Assembly: GCA_030015575.1 (NCBI GenBank)
Contig: JASDDO010000001.1
Span: 136,605,988-136,669,987 of the forward strand
Source: Agapanthus africanus
Taxonomy: Eukaryota; Streptophyta; Magnoliopsida; Asparagales; Amaryllidaceae
Direction of reading: 5' to 3'
Length of the DNA stretch: 64,000 nt
Both the position numbers and the translations under genes were made by a program. This document shows, piece after piece, positions 13,001 to 24,139 of this stretch. The notes under the pieces are model-generated. The model made no database searches and was not told the DNA's origin. It saw only the letters and a program-made list of their open reading frames with translations. Position 1 is the stretch's first letter; the number at the start of each line of letters is the position of its first letter.

Positions 13001-13748
13001 CTCTTCTGGATTTGGGCGGCATTGATGATGGATGGATTCGATTTCTAGGATTTTGGATTGAAGACGAGAGAAAAAGGGAGAGGGGGAGATCTGCTAGGAT
13101 TTATTTAAAAAATATAAAATATATTTTTGTTAGTTATAATAGTTTAAAATATATATAGAATATTTTTTTTTGTTAAAGAGAAATAAAGAATATAATATTA
13201 TAATATTAGTCCGTTTTGAGATTTTGGCAAATACAAATTTACTCCAAAACACGCCCGGGTCGGGTCTAAAAATCCAGATTTAAAATATGAAAAATATATG
13301 CGACTTCCAAATTTCAAAATGAATGCTCAGTTAAAGAAAATGCCTACCCCCATGAACGGATGCACGTACATGCGCGTAGCCATCCAAACACGTCCGTTTC
13401 ACCGAACGAGACGAGAACAAGGTGCGCGGACGCTACCACGGGGTTAGGGGTATCATGCAGGCTATTAAATGAAATTTTAATTTACTTTCCGTGACCTAGA
13501 ATGTTATATGATAAAAGATGCGATACTAGATAAAATACCAGTATATACTAATCATGAGATGCACGTGTCCATGCAACAAGTCACGGTAATTTATGAATAA
13601 AAATCAAACATGTTCAAGCAAGCAGGTCGGGTCGAATGCAATGTAAAATGTAAAGTATCATTCGCACCCAAAATACGTTAAATCAAGAAATATCACGAAT
13701 AAAGAAATACGAGAACTGGAATTGGTATAAATGGACTCGGGTGTTACA
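10098..13748 (-). repeat. E2 right LTR (5' LTR in element orientation), 3.65 kb
   Basis: It matches 2680-6336 from TGTCACGCCCC to GTGTTACA, with scattered substitutions and small indels. Its outer edge abuts the target duplication TATAC at 13749-13753. It contains the second copy of the captured RRM fragment. Confidence 0.92.
11700..13021 (-). pseudogene. Captured host RRM (hnRNP-like) gene fragment in E2 right LTR
   Basis: This is the second copy of the fragment described at 4290-5610. Here the acidic region and the first RRM are open together as 197 codons (12158-12751). That stretch runs from MTEKVEEETSTEKAVEE through IFIGKLDKGAVEEDLAEVFG to SKGFAFIRYASMEHAKKAV. RNP2 and RNP1 are both intact in this stretch. 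A second-RRM remnant lies at about 11840-12170. Conservation between the two copies reflects the shared LTR origin and is not evidence of selection. The long Ser-rich frame on the opposite strand (12363-13025) is only the complement of the acidic codons. Confidence 0.83.
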
Positions 13749-14564
13749 TATACTACTCTCAACATCTCCCAGATTGAGCTGTTAGAGGAGGCGAAGGGCG
13801 AGAAATTCTTCAAGCTCCCCCCTGTCACCCATAGAGCGGCTAAACGTATCCGTGGCCTGTACTGCGCCTTCCATAGGTCTCAGGACCACCCGACCAAGAA
13901 CTGTAAACAACTCCGCGATTACATCGAGGAGTTGATCCGCTCTGGCCATCTGGCGAAGTACCCGCGGGATAAGCGACAGGCGGACAGGGAGCGTAAGAAC
14001 CAGCTCCCTCCCGGCGAAATAACGATCGGCCAAATCATGGTCGTTTCCTCAAGGCCTGCCCGGGGTGCCGGCGAGGAGCTTCGCCTCCTACCCGTCGAGG
14101 GAACAAGAGACCTACCCAAGAAGAAGTGCAGGACCGCTGAGCCCATCATTTTCACTGATGAGGACCTCCACGGTATATCCGTGCCTCACAACGACCTTCT
14201 CGTTATTATGGCATGGGTCCACCGTTACGAGGTCCAGAGGATACTGGTAGATTCCGAGAGCTCGGCAGATATCCTCTTCTATGACTGCTTCCAGCGTACG
14301 GGGCTGGGGCCATCCGACCTACGGCCAACCTGCCACGTCCTATCGGGGTTTACCAACCACTCCATCACGGCCGAGGGAGTGGTCACCCTCCTCCTCAACA
14401 TTGGGGAAGCTGGCCATACGAGGACCGTACTGGTGGAATTCATCGTCGCTAGGATTTCCTCATCCTACTACATCCTCCTGGGACGCCCGACGTTAAACGC
14501 CCTTTGGGCGCAGATCTCGACCTACCACCTTGCGATCAAATTTCCATTAGATCAAGGGGGATAA
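13749..14564 (+). pseudogene. E1 gag C-terminus and aspartic protease (fossil)
   Basis: E1 resumes directly after the E2 target duplication. The frame first shows a zinc-knuckle-like motif, YCAFHRSQDHPTKNC, followed by QLRDYIEELIRSGHL, a pairing typical of Tat gag C-termini. A retropepsin-like domain follows with VDSESSADILFYDCF in the position of the active-site D-S/T-G motif, and later YYILLGRPTLNAL. The frame is open from the E2 junction to 14564, though the first codons belong to E2. The protein would mature the gag-pol polyprotein. Confidence 0.85.
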
Positions 14565-14782
14565 GTCGGGCCTACAGGAACCAGCGAATCACCAAGATTT
14601 GCTTCACCACGACATCAACCACCGGGGAACATAGCAACGACCTTGAAGATGTAAATTTTTTCCAGGGGTCTTTGGACACCCGTGACGAACAGAAAGAAAT
14701 CCGAGAAGCCCCGGTGGAGGCGCTAACAGAAATTCCCCTAGTAGAGGGGAATGAGGGACGAAGCGTCTAGATTGGATCCCTT

Positions 14783-16034
14783 TTGACAGGAACCCAGCGC
14801 GAAGACATGATCCACTTTCTCCGAGGGAACTCAGACGTGTTCGCCTGGACGCCTGCTGATATGCCCGGGATCGACCCCAAAGTAATCTCGCACAAGCTCG
14901 GGGTCGACCCTAAGGCCCGACCTGTCAGACAAAAAAAGCATAATTTCGCATCGATCAAGCAAAAGGCGATCAAGGATGAGGTCAATAGGTTGCTCACAGC
15001 CAACTTCATTCGAAACGTTGACTACTCGGACTGGCTGGCGAATGTAGTCATGGTTAAAAAGACGAGCGGGAAGTGACGCATGTGCGTCGACTTCACAGAC
15101 CTGAACAAGGCCTGCCCGAAAGATAACTATCCCCTCCTCGGATAGACCAGCTGGTGGACAGCTCGGCATGCCATGAATTGCTCAGCTTCATAGACGCTTT
15201 CTCCGGCTACAACCAGATCCGTATGGACCCGGCAGATGAAGAACTTACCGCGTTCACTAGGGACTGGGGATATACTGCTAAAAAGTGATGCTCTTCGGCC
15301 TCAAAAATCCTGGGGCTACATACCAACGTCTAGTTAACAAAATGTTCAAACTGCAGATCGGAAAGAACATGGAGGTTTACGTCGACGACATGCTCGTGAA
15401 ATCAACCTCATCGGACGAGCACACCAAAGATCTCGGTGAGATGTTCGACATCCTCCGCAAATACAAAATGAAGCTGAATCCGGCCAAATGCGCGTTCGGA
15501 GTTACTAGCGGGAAATTCCTCGGGTTCATGGTTACCCACCGAGGAATCGAAGCTAACCCGAAAAAGATCAGCGCCATTCTCAACATGGCCACACCAAAAA
15601 GCAACGTTGAGATCATGCGACTCATAGGAAGAGTGGCCGCTCTGAGTCTCTTCATGTCGAGGTCCGGAGAAAAGTGCCTCCCATTCTTCAAAGCCCTGAG
15701 AAAGATCCCAAAGTTCGAATGGTCAGAAGAATGTCAAAACGCCTTCGTACAGCTCAAAGTGCACCTGGAAACTCCTCCACTGCTCACCCGACCGATTGAA
15801 GGAGACGAGCTATCATTTTACCTTGTAGTCTCCGGTCATGCTGCTGGCTCAGTGCTCGTCCGAGAAATTGAAGGAGTACATAAGCCGGTCTACTACGTGA
15901 GCCATGTCTTCAAAAACGCAGAAACAAGGTACCCGGCCATAGAAAAGATAGTCTTGCTCTTGTCGTCACCTCAAGGAAGCTTCGGCACTACTTCCAGGCG
16001 CACACCATCTTCGTCCTCACCGAGCGTCCAATAG
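14783..16034 (+). pseudogene. E1 pol: reverse transcriptase and first RNase H (fossil)
   Basis: This is the reverse transcriptase of a Ty3/gypsy element. Visible motifs are DVFAWTPADMPGIDPKVISH (N-terminal), FIDAFSGYNQIRMDPADEE (palm), VYVDDMLVKS (the YxDD catalytic box, here VDD) and KCAFGVTSGKFLGFMVTHRG (thumb). An RNase H of the usual gypsy type follows from about 15780 (FYLVVSGHAAGSVLVREIEG, KPVYYVSHVFKNAETRYPAI). The residue patterns are characteristic of the Tat group. The segment lies in more than one frame, so it is broken. Confidence 0.88.
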
Positions 16035-16155
16035 GGACGATTCTCGCCTCCCCGAGTCATCAGGCCGTCTAGAAAAATAGAGGTGGGAATTATCCCAATT
16101 TGACATCAAATACCGCCCCCGGCAAGCTATCAAAGCTCAGGTCCTAGCCGACTTC

Positions 16156-16620
16156 GTGGTCGAGTGTACTATTCCCACTAAAGAAAAAGCGACAATACGG
16201 GACGGTGGACCCCGATCCTTGGTCGAGGAAGTACTCGACTCCATCCCCGATTGGGTTCTCTACGTCGATGAGTCCTCAACTGAAGAAGGGAGCGGGGTTG
16301 GCCTTATTATTCGAGGCTCGAACGAGGTAGAGATGGAGTACTCTTTGAAGCTCGGGTTCAGAGAGTCGAACAACGCCGCGGAATATGATGCCTTGTTGGC
16401 CGGGTTACGAATCGCTTCCGGGTAGGGCTGAAGACGATCCGGATTCACAGCGACTCTGCCCTAGTCGTCGGCCAAGTGACCAAGTGCTTCGAGGCCCAAG
16501 AACCACTCATGGTGAAGTACTTGGCCGAGGTGAAAAGACTACGAAAAGGTTTTAACGAAGTCCAAGTGGAACAGATACCCCGGTACCTGAACGCCCAAGC
16601 CGATGCCCTGAGCAAACTTG
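16156..16620 (+). pseudogene. E1 second (archaeal-type) RNase H domain (fossil)
   Basis: The peptide WVLYVDESSTEEGSGVGLII at about 16250, followed by NNAAEYDALLAGLRIA and DSALVV, matches the second, archaeal-like RNase H that Tat-clade elements carry after the ordinary one. The acidic residues D, E and D are in the expected order. Downstream PRYLNAQADALSKLAS completes the domain. This domain supports the Tat assignment, since other plant gypsy clades generally lack it. Confidence 0.82.
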
Positions 16621-16639
16621 CCTCTTCCTATACTACTAA

Positions 16640-17944
16640 CAATAAGAAGAATATACTCTTCAAAGTCTTGCCACGACCCAGCGTAGAGGATAGAAAGGTG
16701 ACGCTCCATGTATACACTGCTCAAGAGGAAGGCCAGGATTGGAGGAAGCCCATCGTGCTGTTCTTGAAGGATGACACACTTCCGGAATACCGAGGGGAAG
16801 CGCGCCGCCTTCGAGCCAAAGCCCGCCACTTCATCCGGAGCAATAGGAAACTTTACAAAAAGTCATACACGCAGCCTCTGCTCTGGTGCGTCGACACTTG
16901 CAAAGTCGACTACATCCTGTGTGAGATACACAAAGGGGTCGGAGGAGCGCATCAAGGGGCCCGTACCTTGGTCCAGAAGACGCTGCTCCAAGGATATTAT
17001 TGGCCGACGATACACCTAGACGCTCAGAAGCTCATCAAGAGATGCAAGAGCTGCTAACTCCACGGCAGTATGCCCCGTCTTCCGGCCACCGAGCTAACGG
17101 CCCTCACCTCTCCTTAGCCGTTGCCCAGTGAGGAATGGTCATGGTGGGCCAACCCCCCTGGCATGGGCAGGCACAAGTACATCCTCGTCGTGGTAGACTA
17201 TTTCACGAAGTGGATTGAGGCCGTCCCCATTAGAAAACCGGACGCCGCCACTACCATATAGTTCCTGCAAAACAACGTAATCTCTCGATTCGGGATCCCA
17301 AGATGCATCATTACCGACCACGGGACGAATTTCGAAAATGACAAAGTCAAAGAGTTCTGCAACGAATACCATATACTAATGAAGTTTGCCGTGGTCGCGC
17401 ATCCTCAATGCAACGGACAGGCCGAGGTTGAACCGAGACGTCATCCGAGGTCTTCGAGCTCATTTGGAAGGAAGGCAGAGCAGCTGGGTTGAGGAGCTAC
17501 CGTGGGTATTGTGGGCTTTACGCACATCGAAGAAAATGCCCACGGGAGAGACCCCCTTCAGCCTTTGTCCCAGCAGAGATCGGGCTGCCCAGTTATAGGG
17601 TCGAACACTTCGACGATGAAGCCAACACCTCTGCGCTCTGAACTAATTTGGACATCTTGCTAGAAAAACGGGTTTGAGCACAGATCAAAGTGGCCGCTTA
17701 CCAACAACAAACCGCTCGCTACTACAACGCACGAGTTAAGCATCGCGCTTTCAAGACGGGAGATTTGGTCTTAAGGCGGAATGAATTCGTAGACCAGGGC
17801 AAATTGCACAAGTTCTCCCCGAAGTGGGACGGCCCTTTCCTCGTCTCTGAAGTATTGCCCGGTGGAGCCTATCGCTTACAAGACGCGAAAGGACGCAAGT
17901 TTCTTCGGCCCTACAACGCTGAAAAACTCAAACTGTACAAATGA
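16640..17944 (+). pseudogene. E1 integrase (fossil)
   Basis: The zinc-binding part includes HQGARTLVQKTLLQGYYWPT and ending CKSC (about 16950-17055). The catalytic core shows DYFTKWIEAVPI near 17200, ITDHGTNFENDKVKEFC near 17315 and a glutamate helix region near 17400-17600. The C-terminal part (17690-17944) runs FKTGDLVLRRNEFVDQGK to GPFLVSEVLPGGAYRLQD and stops at KLKLYK. Integrase would insert the cDNA into the genome. The region is split over several frames. The stop at 17942-17944 is taken as the end of pol. Confidence 0.85.
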
Positions 17945-18367
17945 ATGTATTTTCTTCTTTTCAAAGTAATGTAAATTTTCTTAAGTCTCCTGAATTAAAA
18001 GGGGCTTCTTCCACAAATGTTGTTCTTTTTCTCAGTTCCGAGATCCCTAGATTCATTTCTGAGAGAGAATGTCAAAAGTACTAAGGGACACAAAGAGACA
18101 AAACGCATGAGAAAAGGAGAATTTTATTCATTAAAAGGTATTAGAGGCTCCTCAGCCTTACAAAAACTAAATAAAAAAATTACAACAGAGGGGTAGGGGT
18201 TCGAGAAAACACTGCTGATGGTACTCCGAGGAGATCTCCGCCCGCCGAGCCCTAGCTTCTTCAGCCCACTCCCTCTGATATTTCCCTCGGAACCGAGATG
18301 CCACGGAAGGACCGGAGCTCCCGCCCGCCGGGCAAGAGTCCGCAATATGCCTCTTCTGGAAACACTC

Positions 18368-18676
18368 CTAAAGAAGGGCCACCGATCGGTCCCGCCGGGC
18401 CTTCGAAATCAGGCCATGGTTATGAAGCGTGTGTAGCTTGTCAAGCGTCTCATCCATCAGCTGCGGAGACAAGGCATTATATAACCCCGGAGACATTCTC
18501 CAAATTGCATACATGAGCAATTGGAGGAGGGGCGGCCGCCAGGGAAGAAGACGACCGAAGTGGTCCTCCACGCGTTCGATCACCGTTTGGTACATCTCCT
18601 CGGTGCATTCCTGATCATACAGGTACACGTCATCACGGGAGATAATCTCTTTGATGTAATAAATAAATCCAGCCAT
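18368..18676 (-). CDS. Antisense ORF downstream of E1 pol, unknown function
   Basis: A 102-codon minus-strand frame starts MAGFIYYIKEIISRDDVYLY and ends QLMDETLDKLHTLHNHGLISKARRD. I do not recognise a named domain. Tat elements often carry antisense ORFs between pol and the 3' LTR, and this fits that position. Downstream on the minus strand, at 18146-18165, is a segment (GTAAGGCTGAGGAG core) that is also found at the 3' end of the larger antisense gene at about 35050 and of its E5 copy. An AATAAA follows in each case. That supports a real antisense transcript end. It may be one exon of a longer unit. Confidence 0.45.
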   Translation of the reverse strand: MAGFIYYIKEIISRDDVYLYDQECTEEMYQTVIERVEDHFGRLLPWRPPLLQLLMYAIWRMSPGLYNALSPQLMDETLDKLHTLHNHGLISKARRDRSVALL

Positions 18677-18892
18677 TTTTCAGAAACGCAAGGCTAAAAG
18701 AAACCCATATGTCTTCACTATTTATAGCCTCAGCAGAATCCCTAAAGGCTGATATTTGCGCGAACACCAACGCGAATCATGAGATATTTTCAAATTTCCT
18801 AATATAGAGCTGCCGCGTGGCGACCATGCCGACCCTCACGAGCCCTTACGCGGTCAAAGGAAGTCGGAACGACGCGGATCTCGAAACGTTAT

Positions 18893-20295
18893 TGTAACAA
18901 CCCTAAACTTTCTGTACAATTTTTTTCAAAAAAATACAGAAAGGGGTAGTTTTGCCTAAGCATAAGTTATAAGTTTGTTTTGCTTTTTAATAGCAAGAAA
19001 GAGCTTGTAGCTCATTGGTAAGACCTTATACTGCTGAACCAAAGCACCAGAGTTCAAATCCCATTAGCTACATTAATTTTTTAATTAGTTTTCTTTTAAA
19101 TTTTTAGAAGCCCAAGAGTATACACGTGCATAACTCGTAAAAAGCAAAAGCCGCATATAAAACAAACAAGCCCAGGAGATAGACCACCAGATATAGGACA
19201 CGTGGCGGCCGAACTCGGCCTGACTGGGCCTAACTCGGCCGGCGACTCGGTCGAATCGGCCGCCACCGCCGGCCGGGTCAGCCCAAAATCCGAGTTGGCC
19301 TTCATGAAATCTGTGACTCTTGGCCTTCTTATAACCCCTATATGGTTTAAATCCCCTGCACATTAACAGGGCCTTTTTAGAACCCCATTAATCTATTTTT
19401 AATACAAAATTTTAATACAATTTTCAATACATCTTTTCATCTACCCTAAACCTAAAATTCTCCTATAAATATCCACACACTTTTCCACCTCCTCACTCCA
19501 AATCTCTGTCCAAAACTCTCAAGAAAGTTCTAAGTTCAATAGTGTGCAAGTGGAGTTAGCGAAGGGCGAAGTTTCGATGAACTTCCGACGACGACCTTAG
19601 GAGCTCCCGGCGACGAAACGATTCACCGGCACCTCCTACCACTCCCTCTTCCTCTTTTATAATCTAAACTACAGTAAGTCCCTCCTCCCTCTTCTTTTTT
19701 TCTATTCTGAAAACTCGTGATTCTAAAACCCGACGGAAGCGGAGTTAATCCGACTTCCAATTTGGTTTTCTTTAAAAAGTTCCAATTTTCTTAAATACAA
19801 CAATACCAAACTTGCACATCATGACCATTAAACATTAACAAAACATAGTGAATAAATTCCATATCAAAAGAATTTATATTTCAATTTTTATAGCACTTTT
19901 ACAGAAAAATACCATATGGTTTAGTTTCGACATAAAACATCATTACCCTTGCTATACCTTTTCATGAGGTAATGACCTACCTCCTCACAACACTCATATG
20001 TAACACAGCATGAAGATCTTTGGGAACATAGTTTTGGGAAAATATGGTTTTATACAAAACTATCTCAAACTTATAAAAACCTTGTCCTACAAGATTATGT
20101 ATTTTAAATAAATCTTTGCAAAGTGCCGCTACAACCCATTTGGGGAACCCGTTCGGGATGGTGTGGATTATCGCACATTCTCTGGCTTAATAGTGCAAGA
20201 TGTAGACCTCCGCAAGGAGCATACGGTCTCGAAAGATTTAAAAATACAAATATCTTAAGAAAATGAGATTTCTAGAAAAATAATAAATTAAAATT

Positions 20296-20343
<48 letters not shown>

Positions 20344-21890
20344 ATTAAAATATCTAATTTTTGATATAATATAAATATTCCAACTTTTCTAAATCAAAAG
20401 AATCACTTTACATGAAAATACCATACAATTCCATACAACTTCAACACTTTACAATTAAATACAATGTATTATGAAAAATAGGTTATTCACTAGAAATGTC
20501 ACAATGATAAAATATACATCAATGAAAACTTTAAAGACGATACTAAAATACTTGAGGTGTATTTTGAAAATTATACAAAATTATTTTTACATAAAACCCT
20601 CTCAAGTTTTGTAAATTACAATAAGAACCCTGATAAATATAGGTTTAAGTGGGACCATTCTCTTGAGCCTCAGGGAGCCGGAGATATGGGCGCTTTCCTA
20701 TTTAAGGTAGACAACTTAACAAACGGTGTTATCAATACGGTAATCGTCTTTGAAAAAGACACAAATTCTGCCGTCCATGTGCATCGGTTACCGATAACAT
20801 CAAAACTTAATTCAGGATTTCAATTTCTTTTCTAATTGTCTGACTCAGACTGAGTCTCGATATAATCTGACTTGAATATGATTCAAGTATGAAATTACAA
20901 AACTACAATTTAACATGAATTCATGAATCAATATATTCAATCTATCAATCTATACAATTTGGCTGAACCGAACCATGGATATACCTCCATCTACATGATT
21001 CTCCAGTTACATCCATGTACTGATATCATGGTTTCGGCAAGTCATCCATTCTATTCAATTTACCAGACAATACAATACATTACAATACCATCAGTACAAT
21101 CATTACTATCAATACAATAAATAAACCGGGTATTGGGGTAGTTCATGCGTGAATCCGACAAAATCTTAAGAGTCCCCCTAGATCATGAATCTATGTCTAC
21201 TAACACAAGCAATTTATCATGAGGGCCCGTGTTACCGTACTCCTGGATTACAGCCTGTTGATTTTGGAATACTTCAACACTAGGTTGAAGTCCCGTTACT
21301 AACATTTGATTCAGGCCCGTGGTTCCCTACCCCTAGATTACAGCCTGTTGGGTTCGAGAACACTCTTGAGATTGGTTGACATTCATCCTTAAACTTTCGT
21401 TAGATTAGTATACCCAAGTAGAGACCAATACAATATTATAACAATATAATACCAGTTTAAAAGTTACACACACTCTCTCTGTTTATTCTACTTCTCTCTT
21501 ATCTTTGGGACTTACCGAGCGATTTGGTCGCCGACGACATTCTCTTTCTTCTTCTTTAGAATGTCGTCAGGTGTTTCGGATCTTCTGGAGGCAGAGCCCA
21601 GCAGCGAGGACTTGGATCAAATAGCCTTCGACCCAGAGCTGTAGCCACTTGTACTATTTCCATTTACATTTCTGTTATGCCACTGTTTAGGCGTTGCTTT
21701 TCATTACATGTATTTATTTTTCCATGTACTGTAAAAGAATGTTAATAAATAAAGTCGCTGTTCATTGTATTTGTCTCTTGTGTATATTTCTTTTATATTG
21801 CTTAGTTACACTTAGCGTATTTACTTCAGAGTAAATACGTAGCGGCCTTGTCGCGTCCTCTGCCCGTATACTGGGAAGCGGGGCGTGACA
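18893..21890 (+). repeat. E3 left LTR, 3.0 kb
   Basis: It matches the split right LTR throughout. Internal landmarks are a tRNA-like segment (19001-19066), a TCGGCC-rich stretch near 19205-19270 containing GACACGTGGC, a TATA-like TATAAATA at 19464-19471 and a TA microsatellite at about 20300-20330. Small ORFs such as 20557-20835 recur in the other LTR only because the LTRs are copies. I see no real gene. Confidence 0.9.
19001..19066 (+). other. tRNA-like segment with A- and B-box in E3 left LTR
   Basis: TAGCTCATTGG (19008-19018) resembles a pol III A box, and GTTCAAATCC (19052-19061) is a good B box. The spacing of about 35 bases suits a tRNA-derived promoter. No clean tRNA cloverleaf forms, so this is not called a tRNA gene. 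The same segment recurs at 22974-23039 and, diverged, at 63781-63847. It could be a relic of a tRNA-derived SINE that became part of the LTR. Confidence 0.6.
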
Positions 21891-22866
21891 GGTTTTATTG
21901 GTGGCCCATGCAGGTCAGAGCTGTATGGAACCCTACCATGCAGTTCAGTTCTGCGTGAACAACCTAAGCAATATAACACAATAACCAGCAACTAAAAACA
22001 TTCTTTACAATTCAAATTCCTTGAATCTTCCAATTCCATATATTTTGAATCTATCCTAACCTAAATCTTTCTTCCAAGGTTATGGATTCCCTAAATAACA
22101 CCAGCATAAGTGTCAACAACACTCTCCCACCACTACCACTCACATCTGCCGTCACTGCTCTGATCAACGAATAGACGGTTCTGCTTGAGGAAATCCGAAT
22201 CCTCCTGGAAGGACTGCAGCAGTAGACTGCTATATTATTGAACCGATCAGAAGCAGAAGCAACCGGTATAAAGCACTCAGCCACCCAGATGGCAGAAGGA
22301 GCCTACCGTTTATAACCTTCAAAACCCAAGAGACAGAAATAAACAATTAACCGATCAAGTTCAAGTTTTTGTTTCTACTGCAAGAAGAATGGACACTTGT
22401 GAAAGGACTGTAGGCGCGCAAAAGGCCTATGCCTAGTTTGTGGCGCATCCGATCATAGAATTGGAACTTGTCCTTATAGACACAACTCAGCTTACACACC
22501 TACCAACTACCCACAGCGGCCAGCTATCCAGGCTCCTGCATCTCGTCTTGCACTCCCTGCTCCACCACATGCACATCCTACTCGCCAATTCCAACAGGCA
22601 ATGAGGGACATGCCTCGAGGATAGAGGAATGTGCCTCCAATCAGGAGGAATGTACCAGGGCGACATGCTTACACCTTAGCAGCCGTAAAAGCTGAGACAG
22701 TTGACCAAGGTAACACCAGTAAGTCTCTTTCACATTTTTAAAACCCTTATATCACTTTGTTATTTTTCATACACTATCAGTACTTCTATCACCAAACTTT
22801 CCTTGAATCCGTTACACTTTCCTTTTACAAATTTCGAGAACGAAATTTTTTTTAAGGAGGGTAGAA
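21891..22866 (+). pseudogene. E3 internal region with gag zinc-knuckle remnant (fossil)
   Basis: This is the whole interior between the two E3 LTRs. Two CCHC-type knuckles can be seen around 22375-22480: one ending in NGH plus KDC, and CLVCGASDHRIGTC. A Pro/Ala/His-rich tail follows, ending in AAVKAETVDQGN. That layout matches the C-terminal end of Tekay-type gag. Protease, RT and integrase are absent. It is broken in several places. Confidence 0.7.
22854..22866 (+). other. E3 polypurine tract
   Basis: AAGGAGGGTAGAA directly precedes the right LTR (TGTAACAACC). The upstream TTTCGAGAACGAAATTT resembles the usual end of Tekay/Del pol, just before the plus-strand primer. Confidence 0.85.
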
Positions 22867-24139
22867 TGTAACAACCCTAAACTTTCTGTACAATTTTTTT
22901 CAAAAAAATACAGAAAGAGGTACTTTTGCCTAAGCACAAGTTATAAGTTTGTTTTGTTTTTAATAGCAAGAAAGAGCTTGTAGCTCATTGGTAAGACCTT
23001 ACACTGCTGAACCAAAGTACCAGAGTTCAAATCCCATTAGCCACATTAATTTTTTAATTAGTTTTCTTTTAAATTTTTAGAATCCCAAGAGTCTACATGT
23101 GCATAACTCGTAAAAACCAAAAGTCACATATAAAACAAACGAGCCCAGGAGGTAGACCAACAAACATAGGACACGTGGCGGCCGAACTCGGCCTGAATCG
23201 TCCTGACTCGGCCGGCGACTCGGTCGAATCGGCCGCTACCGCCGGCCGAGTCAGCCCAAAATCCGAGTTAGCTTTCATGAAATTTGTGACTCTTGGCCTC
23301 CTTATAACCCCTGTATGGTTTAAATCCCCTGCACATTAACAGAGCCTTTTTAAAACCCCATTAATCTATTTTTAATACAAATTTTTAATACAATTTTCAA
23401 TACATCTTTTCATCTACCCTAACCCTAAAATTCTCCTATAAATACCCACACTCTTTTCCACCTCCTCACTCCAAATCTCTGTCCAAAACGCTCAAGAAAA
23501 CACTAAGTTCAATAGTGTGCAAGTGGAGTTAGCGAAGGGCGAAGCTTTGACGAACTTCCGACGACAACCCTAGGAGCTCCCGGCGATGAAACGACGCACC
23601 GGAACCTCCTACCACTCCCTCTTCCTCTTCTATAATCTAAAATCTAGTAAGTCCCTCATCCCTCTTTTTTTTCTATTCTGAAAACTCGTGATTCTAAAAC
23701 CCGACGGAAGCGGAGTTAATCCGACTTACGATTCGGTTTTCTTTAAAAAGTTCCAATTTTCTTAAATACAACAATACCAAACTTGTACATCATGACCATT
23801 AAACATTAACAAAATATAGTGAACAAGTTCCATATCAAAATAATTTATATTTCAATTTTTATAGCACTTTTATAGAAAAATACTATATACTTTAGTTTCG
23901 ACATAAAATATCATTACCCTTACTATACCTTTAGATAGTTCACGAGGTAATGACCTACCTCCTCACAACACTCATATGTAACATAGCACGATAATCTTTG
24001 GGAACATAGTTTTGGGAAAATACGGTTTTACACAAAACTACCTCAAACTTATAAAAACCTTTTTCTACAAGATTATGTATTTTAAACAAATCTTTGCAAA
24101 GCGCCGCTACAACCCATTTGGGGAACCCGTTCAGGATGG
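22867..24139 (+). repeat. E3 right LTR, first part (interrupted by E4)
   Basis: It matches 18893-20165 of the left LTR, including the tRNA-like boxes (A box 22981-22991, B box 23025-23034) and TATAAATA at 23437-23444. The match stops at GATGG (24135-24139), where E4 is inserted. Confidence 0.9.

Larger units (their letters stand above)
2680..13748 (-). mobile_element. E2: Ty3/gypsy LTR retrotransposon, Tekay-type chromovirus, with captured host gene in its LTRs
   Basis: E2 is inserted in the gag of E1 and flanked by the 5-bp duplication TATAC (2675-2679 and 13749-13753). Its two very long LTRs (about 3.65 kb each) start TGTCACGCCCC and end GTGTTACA as read on the plus strand. Its coding strand is minus: the primer site lies next to the right-hand LTR, and the RT, RNase H, integrase and chromodomain-like segments run leftward. 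No gag or protease could be seen, and the internal region is only about 3.8 kb. The two LTRs differ by a few percent by eye, so the insertion is moderately young. The coding part is broken in several places. Confidence 0.93.

Noticed and set aside
2680-13748. Two independent 3.65-kb repeats instead of one LTR element
   Set aside because: The primer site sits next to the right copy, retroelement domains lie between the copies, and an exact 5-bp duplication flanks the pair. All fit one element.
19001-19066. A functional tRNA gene
   Set aside because: The A and B boxes are present, but no proper acceptor stem or 5-bp/7-base anticodon arm can be formed. The segment is repeated inside LTRs.
20557-21120. 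92- and 65-codon frames in the E3 LTR, kept in the second LTR (32442-33005)
   Set aside because: Both copies are LTR duplicates, so preservation is expected. There is no domain, and the region is AT-rich non-coding LTR.
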